The notes: generated from the sequence alone by a model not told the origin. Positions 17,384-25,913 are shown, counted from the stretch's first letter. The stretch: DNA of 50,477 nucleotides from Verrucomicrobiota bacterium (GCA_018970725.1 JAGWVU010000035.1:1-50477), one strand, 5' to 3'. Numbers and translations: made by a program.

Positions 17384-17475
17384 GGGAGGAACCTGCCGAC
17401 TCCGCGCCGTCTTGTCAATCAGGGGCAACGGCCGCTTGATCCGGGGGAGGGTCCGGGGTAAACAGGAGAACGTCC

Positions 17476-18399
17476 ATGCCGGAAGTGAATGTCCAGAAAT
17501 CCGCAGTGATCCGGGCCGGGTTGGACCGGGTGTATGCCTCGGTGCGGAGCTTCCGGGACTGGGTCCACTGGTTCCCGTGGCTGGCGGTCGAGCCGGAGGT
17601 TGAGCGGCATTTTCTGGCGGATCACGGCGGGTTCGCCTGGGAAGGCGCAGTGGCCGGAGAAGGACGCGTCGAGGTGTTGGAGGAGGACGGTCCCCGATCC
17701 CTGCGGTTGCGGTGGACCTGGTTGAAACCGGGAAAATGGCAAGGGGACCTCGGGTTCAAATTCCGCGATCTGGGCGGGAACCAAGGGGTCGAGGTGATTT
17801 GGTCGATCACCGGGGGCCTGCCGTTCGGGCGGATCCGGGAACCGGAGCGGGTCGCGAACCTTTTGGGGCGTGACGCCGGGCTGGGTTTGCGGTTGCTGCA
17901 GATTTGTGCGGCGGAAGGCGGCGCGAAGTGGCGGCTGGAAACCCCGGGCCGGGTGCTGTTTCCCGGGGGACGCTATGTGGGCCTGAAACGCGAGGTGCCG
18001 GAAGGGGAGGATCCGGACGATGCGGCCGCCGCCTTTGGCGAGGTGACCGCTTGGTTGGAGTCGCGCAAGACGGCCGCCCTGGGGCCGCGCACCCTGTTGT
18101 GGTCCGGTGGAGACGGCGGCAAGGGAGGGCGCGAGGTGATCGCCGCCTTTCAAGTGGGGAGCGGCACGCTCAAGGGGAAGCTGCCGCCCGGCTTGGTGAG
18201 CATCGACGTGCCCGGAGGCAAGGCGGAACTGGTCCGCCTCATCGGTCCCCCGGCCTGTCTGCCTCTGGCGCGGGCCTCGGTGCGGGCGCGGGTCGAGGCC
18301 TTGGGTTTGGAGCGGAGGCTTTCCCTGGACCTTCTCCAGGTGGAGGAGAAGCGGGCGGACGGGGCGCCCGTGACGGCGGTTTATCTTCCGGTGAAGTAA
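17476..18399 (+). CDS. SRPBCC-domain / GyrI-like effector-binding protein
   Basis: The product has 307 residues. The first ~145 form an SRPBCC (polyketide cyclase/START-type) domain: IRAGLDRVYASVRSFRDWVH, WFPWL, VEVIWSITGGLPFG. The C-terminal half (about 160-307) fits a GyrI-like/SOUL-type small-molecule-binding domain, ending with LLQVEEKRADGAPVTAVYLP. Such proteins bind hydrophobic small molecules in the cytoplasm; no signal peptide or catalytic residues are seen. AGGAG lies 7 nt before the ATG, one of the few clear ribosome binding sites in the window. It is divergent from the ThuA-cytochrome gene and convergent with the L,D-transpeptidase gene. Confidence 0.8.
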   Translation: MPEVNVQKSAVIRAGLDRVYASVRSFRDWVHWFPWLAVEPEVERHFLADHGGFAWEGAVAGEGRVEVLEEDGPRSLRLRWTWLKPGKWQGDLGFKFRDLGGNQGVEVIWSITGGLPFGRIREPERVANLLGRDAGLGLRLLQICAAEGGAKWRLETPGRVLFPGGRYVGLKREVPEGEDPDDAAAAFGEVTAWLESRKTAALGPRTLLWSGGDGGKGGREVIAAFQVGSGTLKGKLPPGLVSIDVPGGKAELVRLIGPPACLPLARASVRARVEALGLERRLSLDLLQVEEKRADGAPVTAVYLPVK

Positions 18400-18415
18400 G
18401 GCCGAGCCCGGCTTT
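18398..18415. terminator. Short hairpin between convergent stops
   Basis: AAGGCCG (18398-18404), loop AGCC, CGGCTTT (18409-18415): seven pairs including one G-U on the plus strand, running into TTTT. The stem takes in parts of both convergent TAA stop codons. It is a short terminator candidate for the SRPBCC gene. Confidence 0.4.
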
Positions 18416-19176
18416 TAGACGCCCTTCCAGGAATGCTGGACGGTGACCTCGGTGCCCAACTGGGTATGATCGAAAATCATTTCGGCCACTTGGTAGGGGA
18501 GCCGGATGCAGCCGTGGGAAGCCGGGTATCCCGGCAGGTGACCGGCATGAGTTCCGTAGGGCGTGGTTCCCAATCGCATCCAGAACGGCATGCCGACGTG
18601 ATAGAGATTGGAAATTTTCCCGGTCCGGACGCGCTCGCTCATCCGGAACGTTCCGGTGGGGGTGATCATCCCGGCCCGGGCGGAGGAGACCGGCGTGCTG
18701 ATGGCGACTTTGCCGTTGATGAGGAGGTAGGCTTTCTGTTTGCCCAGATCGACCACGACCCGGGAATTGGGTCCCTTCCATTGGGAAAGGAGGCGCTGGT
18801 TGACGGTCACCTCGGACATGGGGTAGGTTTTGGGTTTGGCCCACGGGGAACCCACTGGCACGGAACCGCTCTTGGCCGGCAGGACGGTTTTGGGGGCGGG
18901 TTTCTTCGCGGCAGCCGTTTTGGCGGGGACGGGTTTGGCTTTGGGCGTGGCCGCCTTGGCCGTGCCCGGTTTGGTGGCGGGTGGCTTGGGAGCGAACGGA
19001 TTGGGAAACGGGGAGGGGGCGGGGACCGTTTTGGCCGCTTTCGGCGGGGTCTTGGGAACGGTTTTTTTCTGGGCCGTTTCCGCGGAAGCGGTCAGGGCGG
19101 GGAGCAGGGCGAGCGCCAAAAGGGCATGGAGCCCGCGGCGCAGGGATTTCAGAGGGTGCGTGGCGTTGTGTTTCAT
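18415..19176 (-). CDS. L,D-transpeptidase (YkuD family)
   Basis: The 253-residue product has a basic N-terminus and signal peptide (GLHALLALALLPALTASAE), then a ~75-residue Lys/Pro/Ala-rich linker that could cross or contact peptidoglycan, and a C-terminal YkuD catalytic domain. The active-site signature is intact: HVGMPFWMRL, GTHAGHLPG and SHGCIRL (Cys 223). The reaction is formation of 3-3 peptide cross-links or anchoring of proteins to peptidoglycan in the periplasm. It is divergent from the aldehyde dehydrogenase gene. Confidence 0.92.
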   Translation of the reverse strand: MKHNATHPLKSLRRGLHALLALALLPALTASAETAQKKTVPKTPPKAAKTVPAPSPFPNPFAPKPPATKPGTAKAATPKAKPVPAKTAAAKKPAPKTVLPAKSGSVPVGSPWAKPKTYPMSEVTVNQRLLSQWKGPNSRVVVDLGKQKAYLLINGKVAISTPVSSARAGMITPTGTFRMSERVRTGKISNLYHVGMPFWMRLGTTPYGTHAGHLPGYPASHGCIRLPYQVAEMIFDHTQLGTEVTVQHSWKGV

Positions 19177-19262
19177 GGCGGAAAATGGAGCGGGCCTTCA
19201 GGATTTCATGCAGCATTTTTCCGATCCGCGTCGGATTGGCAACGCCTTTTCTCGGTTCGCGC

Positions 19263-19300
19263 TGGCCGGGGGCTGGAATCTGGTTCTACTTTGGGCCGTC
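19263..19300 (+). promoter_or_regulatory. Possible promoter of the aldehyde dehydrogenase gene
   Basis: TGGCCG (19263-19268), an 18-nt spacer and TACTTT (19287-19292) fit a weak -35/-10 pair. The -10 box ends 8 nt before the ATG, so the transcript would begin at or next to the start codon. The match to consensus is modest; it is listed because the same geometry recurs at 40234-40263 and 46474-46501. Confidence 0.3.
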
Positions 19301-20782
19301 ATGAAGGAAAAGCCTTCCCGTCCGCCCGGCCCCGAATTGAAGTTTGGGACCGCCTTGGAATACGCCCCGAGTCCGGAGACCACGCCGGTGCCGTTGCGCA
19401 AGCGCTACGATTTGTTCATCGACGGCGAATTCGTCCTGCCGGCCGAGGGACGCACCTTCGAGACGATCAACCCGGCGACCGGGAAGAAATTGGCCACGCT
19501 TTCCGAGGCCGGGCCGGCGGATCTCGATCGCGCGGTCGAGGCGGCCCGGCGGGCGTTGCGGGGACCCTGGGGGGCCATGGCGGCGAAGGAACGGGGCAAA
19601 TACCTCTTCCGGATTGCCCGGATGATCCAGGAGCGGTCGCGCGAACTCGCCATTCTGGAGACGATGGACAACGGCAAACCGATCCGGGAGACGAGGGATA
19701 TCGATCTGCCGTTGGTGGCCGCGCATTTTTTTTATCACGCGGGTTGGGCCGACAAACTCGCCTATGCCTTTCCCGGCCGCGTCCCACGTCCGGTTGGCGT
19801 GGCCGGGCAGATCATCCCGTGGAATTTCCCGCTGCTCATGCTGGCCTGGAAGATCGCTCCGGCCTTGGCCTGCGGGAACACGGTGGTCCTCAAACCCGCG
19901 GAAACCACCTCGATCACCGCGCTGCACCTCGCGGAAATCCTCCAAGATGCCGGGCTGCCCAAGGGCGTGGTCAACATCGTCACCGGGGACGGCTCCCTCG
20001 GGGAACGGATCGTCCGGCACCCGGGGATCGACAAGATCGCCTTCACCGGTTCGACGGAGGTCGGCAAATCGATCTCCAAAGCCGTGTCCGGCACCTCGAA
20101 GAAGCTGACCCTCGAACTCGGGGGCAAGGCGGCCCAGATCGTGATGGAAGACGCCTCGCTCGACGAAGCGGTCGAGGGCATCGTCAATGGCATCACCTTG
20201 AACCAAGGCCATGTTTGCTGCGCCGGAAGCCGTCTGCTGGTGCAAGAAGGGATCCAGGAGGCGCTGCTCGAGCGGTTGCGGCTCCGCTTGCAGACGTTGC
20301 GGGTCGGTGATCCGCTCGACAAAAACACGGACGTCGGGGCCATCCACTCGGCCGCGCAGCTCGCCCGGATCGAGGAACTTGTCGCCTCCGGAATCAGCGA
20401 GGGAGCCTCCTTGGTTCAAAGCGGCTGTCCCCTGCCGGAGAGCGGGGGATTCTGGTTTCGTCCGGGCTTTTTCACCGGGGTGACTCCCTCGCACCGGATC
20501 GCCCGGGAAGAGATATTCGGTCCGGTGTTGAGCGTGCTCACGTTCCGGACGCCCGGGGAGGCGATCGAGCGGGCGAACAATACCGCCTACGGTTTGAGTG
20601 CGGGGGTCTGGACGCAGAAAGGCAGCCGGATTCTCAAGATGGCCGGTCAGCTCAAGGCCGGGGTCGTGTGGGCGAACACCTATCATAAATTCGATCCGGC
20701 GAGTCCCTTTGGCGGCTACAAGGAGAGCGGTTTTGGCCGGGAAGGCGGTCTCCAGGGGTTGGCCGCCTATGTCAGGCTGTGA
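19301..20782 (+). CDS. Aldehyde dehydrogenase (NAD(P)+ family)
   Basis: The 493-residue product is a cytoplasmic ALDH-superfamily enzyme that oxidises an aldehyde to the acid. Visible motifs are IIPWNFPLLMLAWKIAPALA and NTVVLKPAE (cofactor binding), FTGSTEVGK, the general base Glu 272 in LELGGK, and the catalytic Cys 306 in NQGHVCCAGSRL. The Gln usually found before the catalytic loop (GQ-x-C) is His here. EEIFGPVLSV and GGYKESGFGREGG complete the C-terminal part. The first ~30 residues before LRKRYDLFIDGEF are extra but short. The substrate cannot be predicted. The next gene begins 13 nt after the stop. Confidence 0.92.
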   Translation: MKEKPSRPPGPELKFGTALEYAPSPETTPVPLRKRYDLFIDGEFVLPAEGRTFETINPATGKKLATLSEAGPADLDRAVEAARRALRGPWGAMAAKERGKYLFRIARMIQERSRELAILETMDNGKPIRETRDIDLPLVAAHFFYHAGWADKLAYAFPGRVPRPVGVAGQIIPWNFPLLMLAWKIAPALACGNTVVLKPAETTSITALHLAEILQDAGLPKGVVNIVTGDGSLGERIVRHPGIDKIAFTGSTEVGKSISKAVSGTSKKLTLELGGKAAQIVMEDASLDEAVEGIVNGITLNQGHVCCAGSRLLVQEGIQEALLERLRLRLQTLRVGDPLDKNTDVGAIHSAAQLARIEELVASGISEGASLVQSGCPLPESGGFWFRPGFFTGVTPSHRIAREEIFGPVLSVLTFRTPGEAIERANNTAYGLSAGVWTQKGSRILKMAGQLKAGVVWANTYHKFDPASPFGGYKESGFGREGGLQGLAAYVRL

Positions 20783-20795
20783 GCGGGAGGCAGCG

Positions 20796-21410
20796 ATGAT
20801 CCGGCCCCGCTTTCCCCGCGCCACCGAGCTGGCCCATGCGTGGGTCGGAGACCGGTTGCGGGGACGGGTCGGGATGAGGGCGGTCGATGCCACGGCGGGG
20901 AACGGTCACGACACCGAATTTCTGGCACGTGGCGTGGGGCCGGAGGGGAGGGTTTTCGCCTACGACGTGCAGGCGGAAGCGCTCGAGACCACGCGGCGGC
21001 GGTTGGAGGCGGCGGGTTTGCTGGAGCGGGTCGGTCTGCGGCTGGCGAGCCATGAAGAGCTGGGGGAGGCCGGGGCGATCGACATCGCGATGTTCAATCT
21101 GGGGTATTGTCCCGGGGGTGACAAGCATCTGGTCACGCGGACGGATTCGACGTTGCGGGCCTTGGAGGCGGCCACGGCGGGATTGAATCCGGGTGGGCTT
21201 GTGACGGTGGTGTGTTATCCCGGCCACCCTGGGGGAGGGGAGGAAGCGGACGCGGTGGTGGCTTGGACGCGGCGTCTGGATGCCCGGCGCTTCCGGGCGA
21301 TGCATTGTTCGATGCTGCTGGCGCAAGGAGAGGCGGCTCCCTTTCTGGTGGGCATCGAGCGATTCGGTCCGACGCTCAAAAGAGCCGCTCGTTCCGCAGC
21401 AGTTCGGTGA
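20796..21410 (+). CDS. Class I SAM-dependent methyltransferase, MnmM/YtqB-like
   Basis: The product has 204 residues from ATG 20796, with GGGAGG 5 nt upstream. It has the SAM-binding motif VDATAGNGHDTEFLA, acidic FAYDVQ, and the family signature FNLGYCPGGDK (usually NLGYLPGGDK) of PF06962. Bacillus YtqB of this family is MnmM, which methylates the aminomethyl group of tRNA wobble uridines. It probably shares a transcript with the aldehyde dehydrogenase gene, which looks fortuitous. The 3' end overlaps the convergent LysR gene by 35 bp. Confidence 0.85.
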   Translation: MIRPRFPRATELAHAWVGDRLRGRVGMRAVDATAGNGHDTEFLARGVGPEGRVFAYDVQAEALETTRRRLEAAGLLERVGLRLASHEELGEAGAIDIAMFNLGYCPGGDKHLVTRTDSTLRALEAATAGLNPGGLVTVVCYPGHPGGGEEADAVVAWTRRLDARRFRAMHCSMLLAQGEAAPFLVGIERFGPTLKRAARSAAVR

Positions 21411-22275
21411 ACTCGCGGGCGGCGGCCGAAAGTTCTTCCCCGGCGCGACGGATGACGCCGAGGGGGCGCACGATTTCCGCGGAGGGCACCTCGAGTTTGG
21501 CTTCGGCCAGACGTCCGCCGCGCACTTCGGCGTAAACGGTCCGCTGGGGCACGATGGCGACCGCGTTTTCCACTTCCACGGCGCGCTTCACCAGTTCCAC
21601 GTTGTCCAGGGCCATCAATTCGTTGACCTGGACTTTCGCCTTGGCCAGCATGGCGTCGATCGCTTTGCGGGTCGGCAGGTCCGGCTCGAAGGAGATGAAG
21701 CGGAGTCCGGCCAATTCCGGGAGCCGCACGCTGGAGCGCTCCGCCAGTTCATGGTCCGGCGGAAGAATCAGGACCAGTTCGTCCTGCCAGAACGTGTCGC
21801 AATCCAATCCGGCATGACCTTCCCGGTTGGGGTAGGCGACGAAGCCGAGGTCCGCGCGGTGTTCCGCCACTTCGCGGTAGACGTGATCCGAGCGGTGGTA
21901 ATCGACCCGCACCTCGGCGTTCGGGTAATGATCACGGAACCATTTCAGGTAGGGGGGCAACTCGTGCAGGCCGATGGAGTAAACGGTGCTGATCCGCAGG
22001 GAACCGCTCACCGGCTGTTGCATTTCACGCAGGCGGCGTCGGCAATCATCGTAGAGCGCCAGGATGCGGTGCGCGTTTTCGAGCAGAAGTTTGCCCTCCG
22101 GGGTCGGCTCGGTGTTATGGCGCAGGCGCAGCAGGAGGCGCGTGCCGAGTTCCTTCTCCATCGCCGCGATGCGTTGGCTGACCGCGCTCTGGGTGAGACG
22201 GTGTTTTTCCGCGGCGATCGAGAAGCTGCCCGCCTCCACGAGGTCACAAAAGAGCCTGAGGGTTTCGATTTGCAT
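21376..22275 (-). CDS. LysR-family transcriptional regulator
   Basis: The 299-residue product has an N-terminal winged helix (IETLRLFCDLVEAGSFSIAA, LTQSAVSQRIAAMEKELGTR) and a periplasmic-binding-protein-like effector domain (from about 90: GSLRISTVYSIGLHELPPYL). The target is unknown. The closest divergent gene is the YggS gene, 75 bp away, so autoregulation and control of that gene are possible. A weak promoter (TTGCGG, 18 nt, TAATCT on the minus strand) lies 12 nt before its ATG. Confidence 0.92.
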   Translation of the reverse strand: MQIETLRLFCDLVEAGSFSIAAEKHRLTQSAVSQRIAAMEKELGTRLLLRLRHNTEPTPEGKLLLENAHRILALYDDCRRRLREMQQPVSGSLRISTVYSIGLHELPPYLKWFRDHYPNAEVRVDYHRSDHVYREVAEHRADLGFVAYPNREGHAGLDCDTFWQDELVLILPPDHELAERSSVRLPELAGLRFISFEPDLPTRKAIDAMLAKAKVQVNELMALDNVELVKRAVEVENAVAIVPQRTVYAEVRGGRLAEAKLEVPSAEIVRPLGVIRRAGEELSAAAREFTELLRNERLF

Positions 22276-22350
22276 CGAGAGGGGCGGAGATTACTCTGGA
22301 AGCCCGGTTGTCCGCAAGAGCGAGCGCCGGGAATTCGGACAGGAAAACGC

Positions 22351-23049
22351 ATGGCCGGGCCGGACTCCACCCGCATTCGCACCAATTTGGAAAGCGTGCA
22401 GGCCGCCATCGAGGCGGCGGCGGTGCGTGCCGGGCGCGCGTCCCAGGAAGTCACGCTGGTGGCCGTCTCCAAGACTTGGCCCGCCGAAATCGTCCGGCTG
22501 GCGGTGGAGGCCGGGCAGCGGGTCTTCGGGGAAAACAAGGTGCAGGAAGGAGAAGCCAAGGCACCGCTGCTCCCGCCGCATTTGGATTGGCATCACATCG
22601 GCAATCTCCAGAAGAACAAGGTGCGCAAGGCGCTGGCCGTCTTTTCCACCCTGCACGGCGTGGACAGTCTCGATCTGGCCCGCCAGATCGACCGCATCGC
22701 GGCCGACGAGGGCTTGGAACCGGCCGTCTTTTTGCAGGTCAACCTAGCGCGGGAGGCGAGCAAGCACGGGTTTACCGAGGACCAGTTGCGGCAGGATTTC
22801 GAGGCGTTGCTCGGGCTCGACCGCCTGCGGATTCAAGGCCTGATGATCATCCCTCCCTTCAAGGAGGATCCCGGGGAGACGCGGCCGATGTTCGCCGCCT
22901 TGCGTGCCTTGCGCGATGAGTTGTCCGGGCGTTTCGGGGTGCCGTTGCCCGGGCTCTCAATGGGCATGAGCCACGATTACCCCGTGGCGGTGGAGGAGGG
23001 AGCGACGCTGGTGCGGGTCGGGTCCGCGATTTTCGGAAGCCGCGGTTGA
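22351..23049 (+). CDS. YggS/PLPBP-type pyridoxal phosphate homeostasis protein
   Basis: The 232-residue product has the complete YggS signature: the PLP-binding Lys 41 in VAVSKTWP, FGENKVQE, WHHIGNLQKNKVR, LQVNLAREASKHGF, GLMIIPP and LSMGMSHDYPVAV. It is a single-domain TIM-barrel PLP carrier that buffers cytoplasmic PLP and amino/keto acid pools. AGGA lies 7 nt upstream of the ATG. It is convergent with the PII-like gene. Confidence 0.95.
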   Translation: MAGPDSTRIRTNLESVQAAIEAAAVRAGRASQEVTLVAVSKTWPAEIVRLAVEAGQRVFGENKVQEGEAKAPLLPPHLDWHHIGNLQKNKVRKALAVFSTLHGVDSLDLARQIDRIAADEGLEPAVFLQVNLAREASKHGFTEDQLRQDFEALLGLDRLRIQGLMIIPPFKEDPGETRPMFAALRALRDELSGRFGVPLPGLSMGMSHDYPVAVEEGATLVRVGSAIFGSRG

Positions 23050-23069
23050 GCGGGAAGGAAGCCGGTCAA
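23046..23069. terminator. Imperfect inverted repeat spanning two convergent stops
   Basis: TTGAGCGG (23046-23053) and CCGGTCAA (23062-23069) pair at 7 of 8 positions around an 8-nt loop. The TGA stops of the YggS gene (23047-23049) and of the PII-like gene (23066-23068) lie in mirrored positions. Confidence 0.4.
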
Positions 23070-23395
23070 ACGGCCACTTCGCCATGCTCGTTGGTGCGGA
23101 TGCGGATGACGTCGTGGACTCCTTGGACCCAAATCGGGGCGGAAGCGGAGATGGCTTGGATCGCCTCGATCGCGGCCTCCTCCCGATGGTCCGGAACCAC
23201 CACCTCAACCTTGAGGCCGGGATCGAAATCAACCCGGATGGGGACGCTGCCGAAGTATTGGGCCCCGATCCGTTTGTCCAAGTCCCGGAAACGCCGGATC
23301 TCGCTCACCGTCATGGCCACGAATCCGTTCTGGGTCAGCGAATCCCGGACTTCTTCGAGCAGATAAGGTTTGATGATGGCTTCGACTTTTTTCAT
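23066..23395 (-). CDS. Divergent PII-like signalling protein
   Basis: The 109-residue product aligns with GlnB over its core: N-terminus KKVEAIIKPYLLEEVRDSL, LKVEVVVPD, and C-terminal DVIRIRTNEHGEVAV. The T-loop region lacks the usual GRQKGH segment and is about two residues longer. The B-loop (TGKIGDGKIF in GlnB) is shortened by about five residues to SAPIWVQ, with no Gly-Asp-Gly-Lys. Canonical ATP/2-oxoglutarate binding and uridylylation therefore look unlikely. It may be a PII-like trimer with another ligand. No amtB, glnA or glnD is nearby. Confidence 0.82.
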   Translation of the reverse strand: MKKVEAIIKPYLLEEVRDSLTQNGFVAMTVSEIRRFRDLDKRIGAQYFGSVPIRVDFDPGLKVEVVVPDHREEAAIEAIQAISASAPIWVQGVHDVIRIRTNEHGEVAV

Positions 23396-23565
23396 GCTGC
23401 CTGTGGTGCAGGTGGGGAGGAAGCAAGTTCGATACCAGTGTGCTCCGCAGGTTGCCGTAGAAAAACGTTCGAATCCGCGACCGGGGATTCCCGAGGCGGC
23501 CGGGTTTCCCGCTGGACAGCGCCGGGAGTTCGCGTCATGCTTAAGCCGAAGGTCCATTTCCTCAC

Positions 23566-23784
23566 ATGAATGTCATCTCCATTATCATCGGCATCGTAAC
23601 CTTGATCCTCTTGATCGTGGGCTTGGTGCCCCTTTTGGGATGGATCAACTGGCTCGTGGTGGTCCTCTGCGTGGTCGGGATCGTCTTCGGCGCCGTCTCC
23701 AAACAGAAGTCGGGCATGGTCGTGAACGGAGCCATTCTGGTGATCAGCCTCCTCCGCCTCTTCTTGGGAGGCGGGATCCTCTGA
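23566..23784 (+). CDS. Small integral membrane protein
   Basis: The 72-residue product consists almost entirely of three hydrophobic segments (SIIIGIVTLILLIVGLVPLL, WLVVVLCVVGIVFGAV, GAILVISLLRLFLGGG) joined by short loops, the middle one containing the basic motif SKQKSG. It resembles small DUF4190-like membrane proteins, but no function is known. Divergent from the PII-like gene; the stop codon lies in a palindrome shared with the gene at 23801. Confidence 0.65.
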   Translation: MNVISIIIGIVTLILLIVGLVPLLGWINWLVVVLCVVGIVFGAVSKQKSGMVVNGAILVISLLRLFLGGGIL

Positions 23785-23804
23785 GCCTTTGGCCGCAGGC
23801 TCAG
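23781..23804. terminator. 8-bp perfect inverted repeat spanning two convergent stops
   Basis: CTGAGCCT (23781-23788), loop TTGGCCGC, AGGCTCAG (23797-23804). The TGA of the small membrane protein (23782-23784) and the TGA of the propeller gene (23801-23803) are exactly mirrored. It is probably a bidirectional terminator without U-tail. Confidence 0.55.
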
Positions 23805-25099
23805 TCCGCGATCCGGTAGACGTGGGTCGTGGTTCGCAGGTAGAGCGAGGTGCCGTCCGTGGCCGGACTGGCGAAGAGGCCGGCCGGCAGCCTGTTTTCG
23901 CCCACTTTCCGGAAGGTGGTTCCATCACGGATGACCAACCCTTTGCCCCCCTCGTCAAAGAGGTAAACCAGGTCGTCCGCCGCGAGGAGCGATGCCGAGA
24001 AAGGCATCTCGGAAATCCGTTCCGCCCAGATTTCCTCTCCGGTGGCGCGGTTCAGGCAGGAGAGGACGCCTTGGTCGGAGAGGGCGTAGAGCCGGTCCCC
24101 GACGATCACGGGAGAGCAACGGTTCGGCATTCTCTTGGCGTTCTTCCAAACCACGTGGGAGGCTGACAGTTCTCCCTTGGCCTGTGGATCGAGCCGCAGG
24201 GCCCAGAGTTCCGACTTGCCGTAACCGGTGTTCAGGTAGATCCGGTCCCGGTCGAAAAGCGTGCGCGAGGCCGAGGAATGCTCCTTCCAGTGCACGCTCC
24301 AGATTTCGTCCCCGGTCAGGGGATCGTAAGCCCATGCGGCCTTGGCCCCGGGGCTGATCATCCACACAAAGTCCTCGCCGCGGACAAACACGGGGGTGTT
24401 GAACGCCTTGCGCATATCCCCGTCCCGCTCCGGCGTCCCGTCAGGGGTCAGGTCGCCGTAGTTGGTGCCGCGCTGGCGATGCCAGACCGTTTTGCCGGTG
24501 GCCTTGTCGAGCGCCTCCAGATACTGGCGGTCCGCGCCGTCGAAGGTCAGGATGAGGAGGTTCCCATAAAGCACCGGTGAGGAGGCCGGGCCGCGATAGT
24601 GATCACAAGGCAAGTCCCGGCGGGACCAGAGCGTGGCGAAGGTTTTGGTGTCCAGGCAGGCGGTGCCGTAGCTGCCGAAGTGGAGGTAGACGCGGCCTTC
24701 CTCGATCACCGGGGACGGTGACGCGTAGGTGTTGCGGTCGTTCCCCAACGGGGCCGGAGCCGGGTTCCGGAAAAGCAGCTCCTGATGGAGGATCTTTCCC
24801 GTGAGCCGTTCGAGGCAGAGGACGGATTGTTCCTTGCCGTCCTCGGTGGCCGTGGTGAGCCAGAGTTGCTCCCCCCAAATCACCGGGGTCGACCAGCCTT
24901 TTCCCGGGATGGCCGTTTTCCAGGCCACGTGCTCGGTTTCGCTCCAACTCACTGGAAGTTTGGAGCCGGCGGGCGCTTGACCGTCCGAGGTGGGACCCCT
25001 GAAGTCAGGCCAGTCGGCGGCCAAGGCCGGGCCGGTCAGCAACGCCGCAAGAAGAAGAGGATGGTTCACGGGAGTAGAAACGACCTCAGGATGCCGCAT
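23801..25099 (-). CDS. Secreted PQQ-like beta-propeller protein
   Basis: The product (432 residues from ATG 25099) has a signal peptide HPLLLAALLTGPALA and then WPDFRGPTSDGQAP, a start typical of verrucomicrobial and planctomycete PQQ-repeat (WD40-like) proteins. Blade motifs such as CLERLTGKIL, LDKATGKTVWHRQRG, YDPLTGDEIWSV and LNRATGEEIWAE recur. These proteins are exported propellers; PQQ binding and enzyme activity are not shown by sequence. A GTG at 25069, just before the signal peptide, is an equally good start. The 5' end overlaps the isomerase gene by 14 bp, so both are co-transcribed. Confidence 0.85.
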   Translation of the reverse strand: MRHPEVVSTPVNHPLLLAALLTGPALAADWPDFRGPTSDGQAPAGSKLPVSWSETEHVAWKTAIPGKGWSTPVIWGEQLWLTTATEDGKEQSVLCLERLTGKILHQELLFRNPAPAPLGNDRNTYASPSPVIEEGRVYLHFGSYGTACLDTKTFATLWSRRDLPCDHYRGPASSPVLYGNLLILTFDGADRQYLEALDKATGKTVWHRQRGTNYGDLTPDGTPERDGDMRKAFNTPVFVRGEDFVWMISPGAKAAWAYDPLTGDEIWSVHWKEHSSASRTLFDRDRIYLNTGYGKSELWALRLDPQAKGELSASHVVWKNAKRMPNRCSPVIVGDRLYALSDQGVLSCLNRATGEEIWAERISEMPFSASLLAADDLVYLFDEGGKGLVIRDGTTFRKVGENRLPAGLFASPATDGTSLYLRTTTHVYRIAD

Positions 25100-25913
25100 C
25101 TTGCAAGAAACAACGCCTCATGCAAGCCATACTCTCTTCCAGAATCCGTTCCGGGCCGGGCCTGTAATCGAAGACTTCCACGCTGACCCAACCCTGATAA
25201 TCGATTTCCTTCAAGGCCGCGAAGATCGGAGCGCAGTCGACTTCGCCCATGCCCGGCCCGAGCAGGTTTGGGTCGTTGGCGTGAAAGTGGGCCACCCAGG
25301 GGGCGCTCTGCCGGATGATGTCCGGGATCGGAATCGCCTCGGTCGACATGGCCTTGATATCCAGATGGAGGCGGACTTGCGGGGAATCGATCCGTTCGGC
25401 CAGTTCAATGCCGAGCGCGGCGGTGTTGAGGAAATTTCCTTCGGCGGGGCCGAGCGGTTCGAGGGCGAGGGTGATGCCGCGTTCTTCGAGGACGGGCACG
25501 GCCTGGCGGATGGTTTCCGCGGCGAAGTCCATGGCTTGTTCGTGCGTCACGCCGGGGAGGAGGTTGCGTTGCACCGGAGAGCCCAGGACCATCAGCTTCC
25601 CACCGAGATCGGCGCAGAGATGGGTCAGGGCTCCGAGGTAATCACCGGTGCGGCGGCGCACTCCTGGGTCCGGAGTGGTCAGGTAGTAGCCCTCGGTTTT
25701 TGCGAGCAACCAGTGCAGGCCGACGATCTCCAAACCGAGGTCCGCGGCGAGGCTTTTCACCGATTCCCTTTGCGCGGCGGTCACCGAATGGGCGTCCTTT
25801 GCCAGGGTGAACGGTGCGATCTCGATCCCGGTGTAGCCAAGGTTCCGGGCCGCGGCAAAGGCTTCCGGAAACGGCCGGTCCCCGAACATTTCGTTGCAGA
25901 AGGCGAATTTCAT
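25086..25913 (-). CDS. Sugar phosphate isomerase/epimerase (AP endonuclease 2 fold)
   Basis: The 275-residue product is a TIM-barrel of the xylose-isomerase-like family (PF01261): KFAFCNEMFGDRPFPEAFAA, GYTGIEIAPF, GITLALEPLGPAEGNFLNT, VRLHLDIKAM, HFHANDPNLLGPGMGEVD and GWVSVEVFDY. Metal-binding Glu, Asp, His and Glu positions (EPL, HLD, HAND, EVF) are present. There is no signal peptide, so it is cytoplasmic. Members epimerise or isomerise sugars and inositols, including 3-keto sugars. The pairing with an exported propeller suggests a sugar-oxidation pathway. Confidence 0.87.
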   Translation of the reverse strand: MKFAFCNEMFGDRPFPEAFAAARNLGYTGIEIAPFTLAKDAHSVTAAQRESVKSLAADLGLEIVGLHWLLAKTEGYYLTTPDPGVRRRTGDYLGALTHLCADLGGKLMVLGSPVQRNLLPGVTHEQAMDFAAETIRQAVPVLEERGITLALEPLGPAEGNFLNTAALGIELAERIDSPQVRLHLDIKAMSTEAIPIPDIIRQSAPWVAHFHANDPNLLGPGMGEVDCAPIFAALKEIDYQGWVSVEVFDYRPGPERILEESMACMRRCFLQDAAS

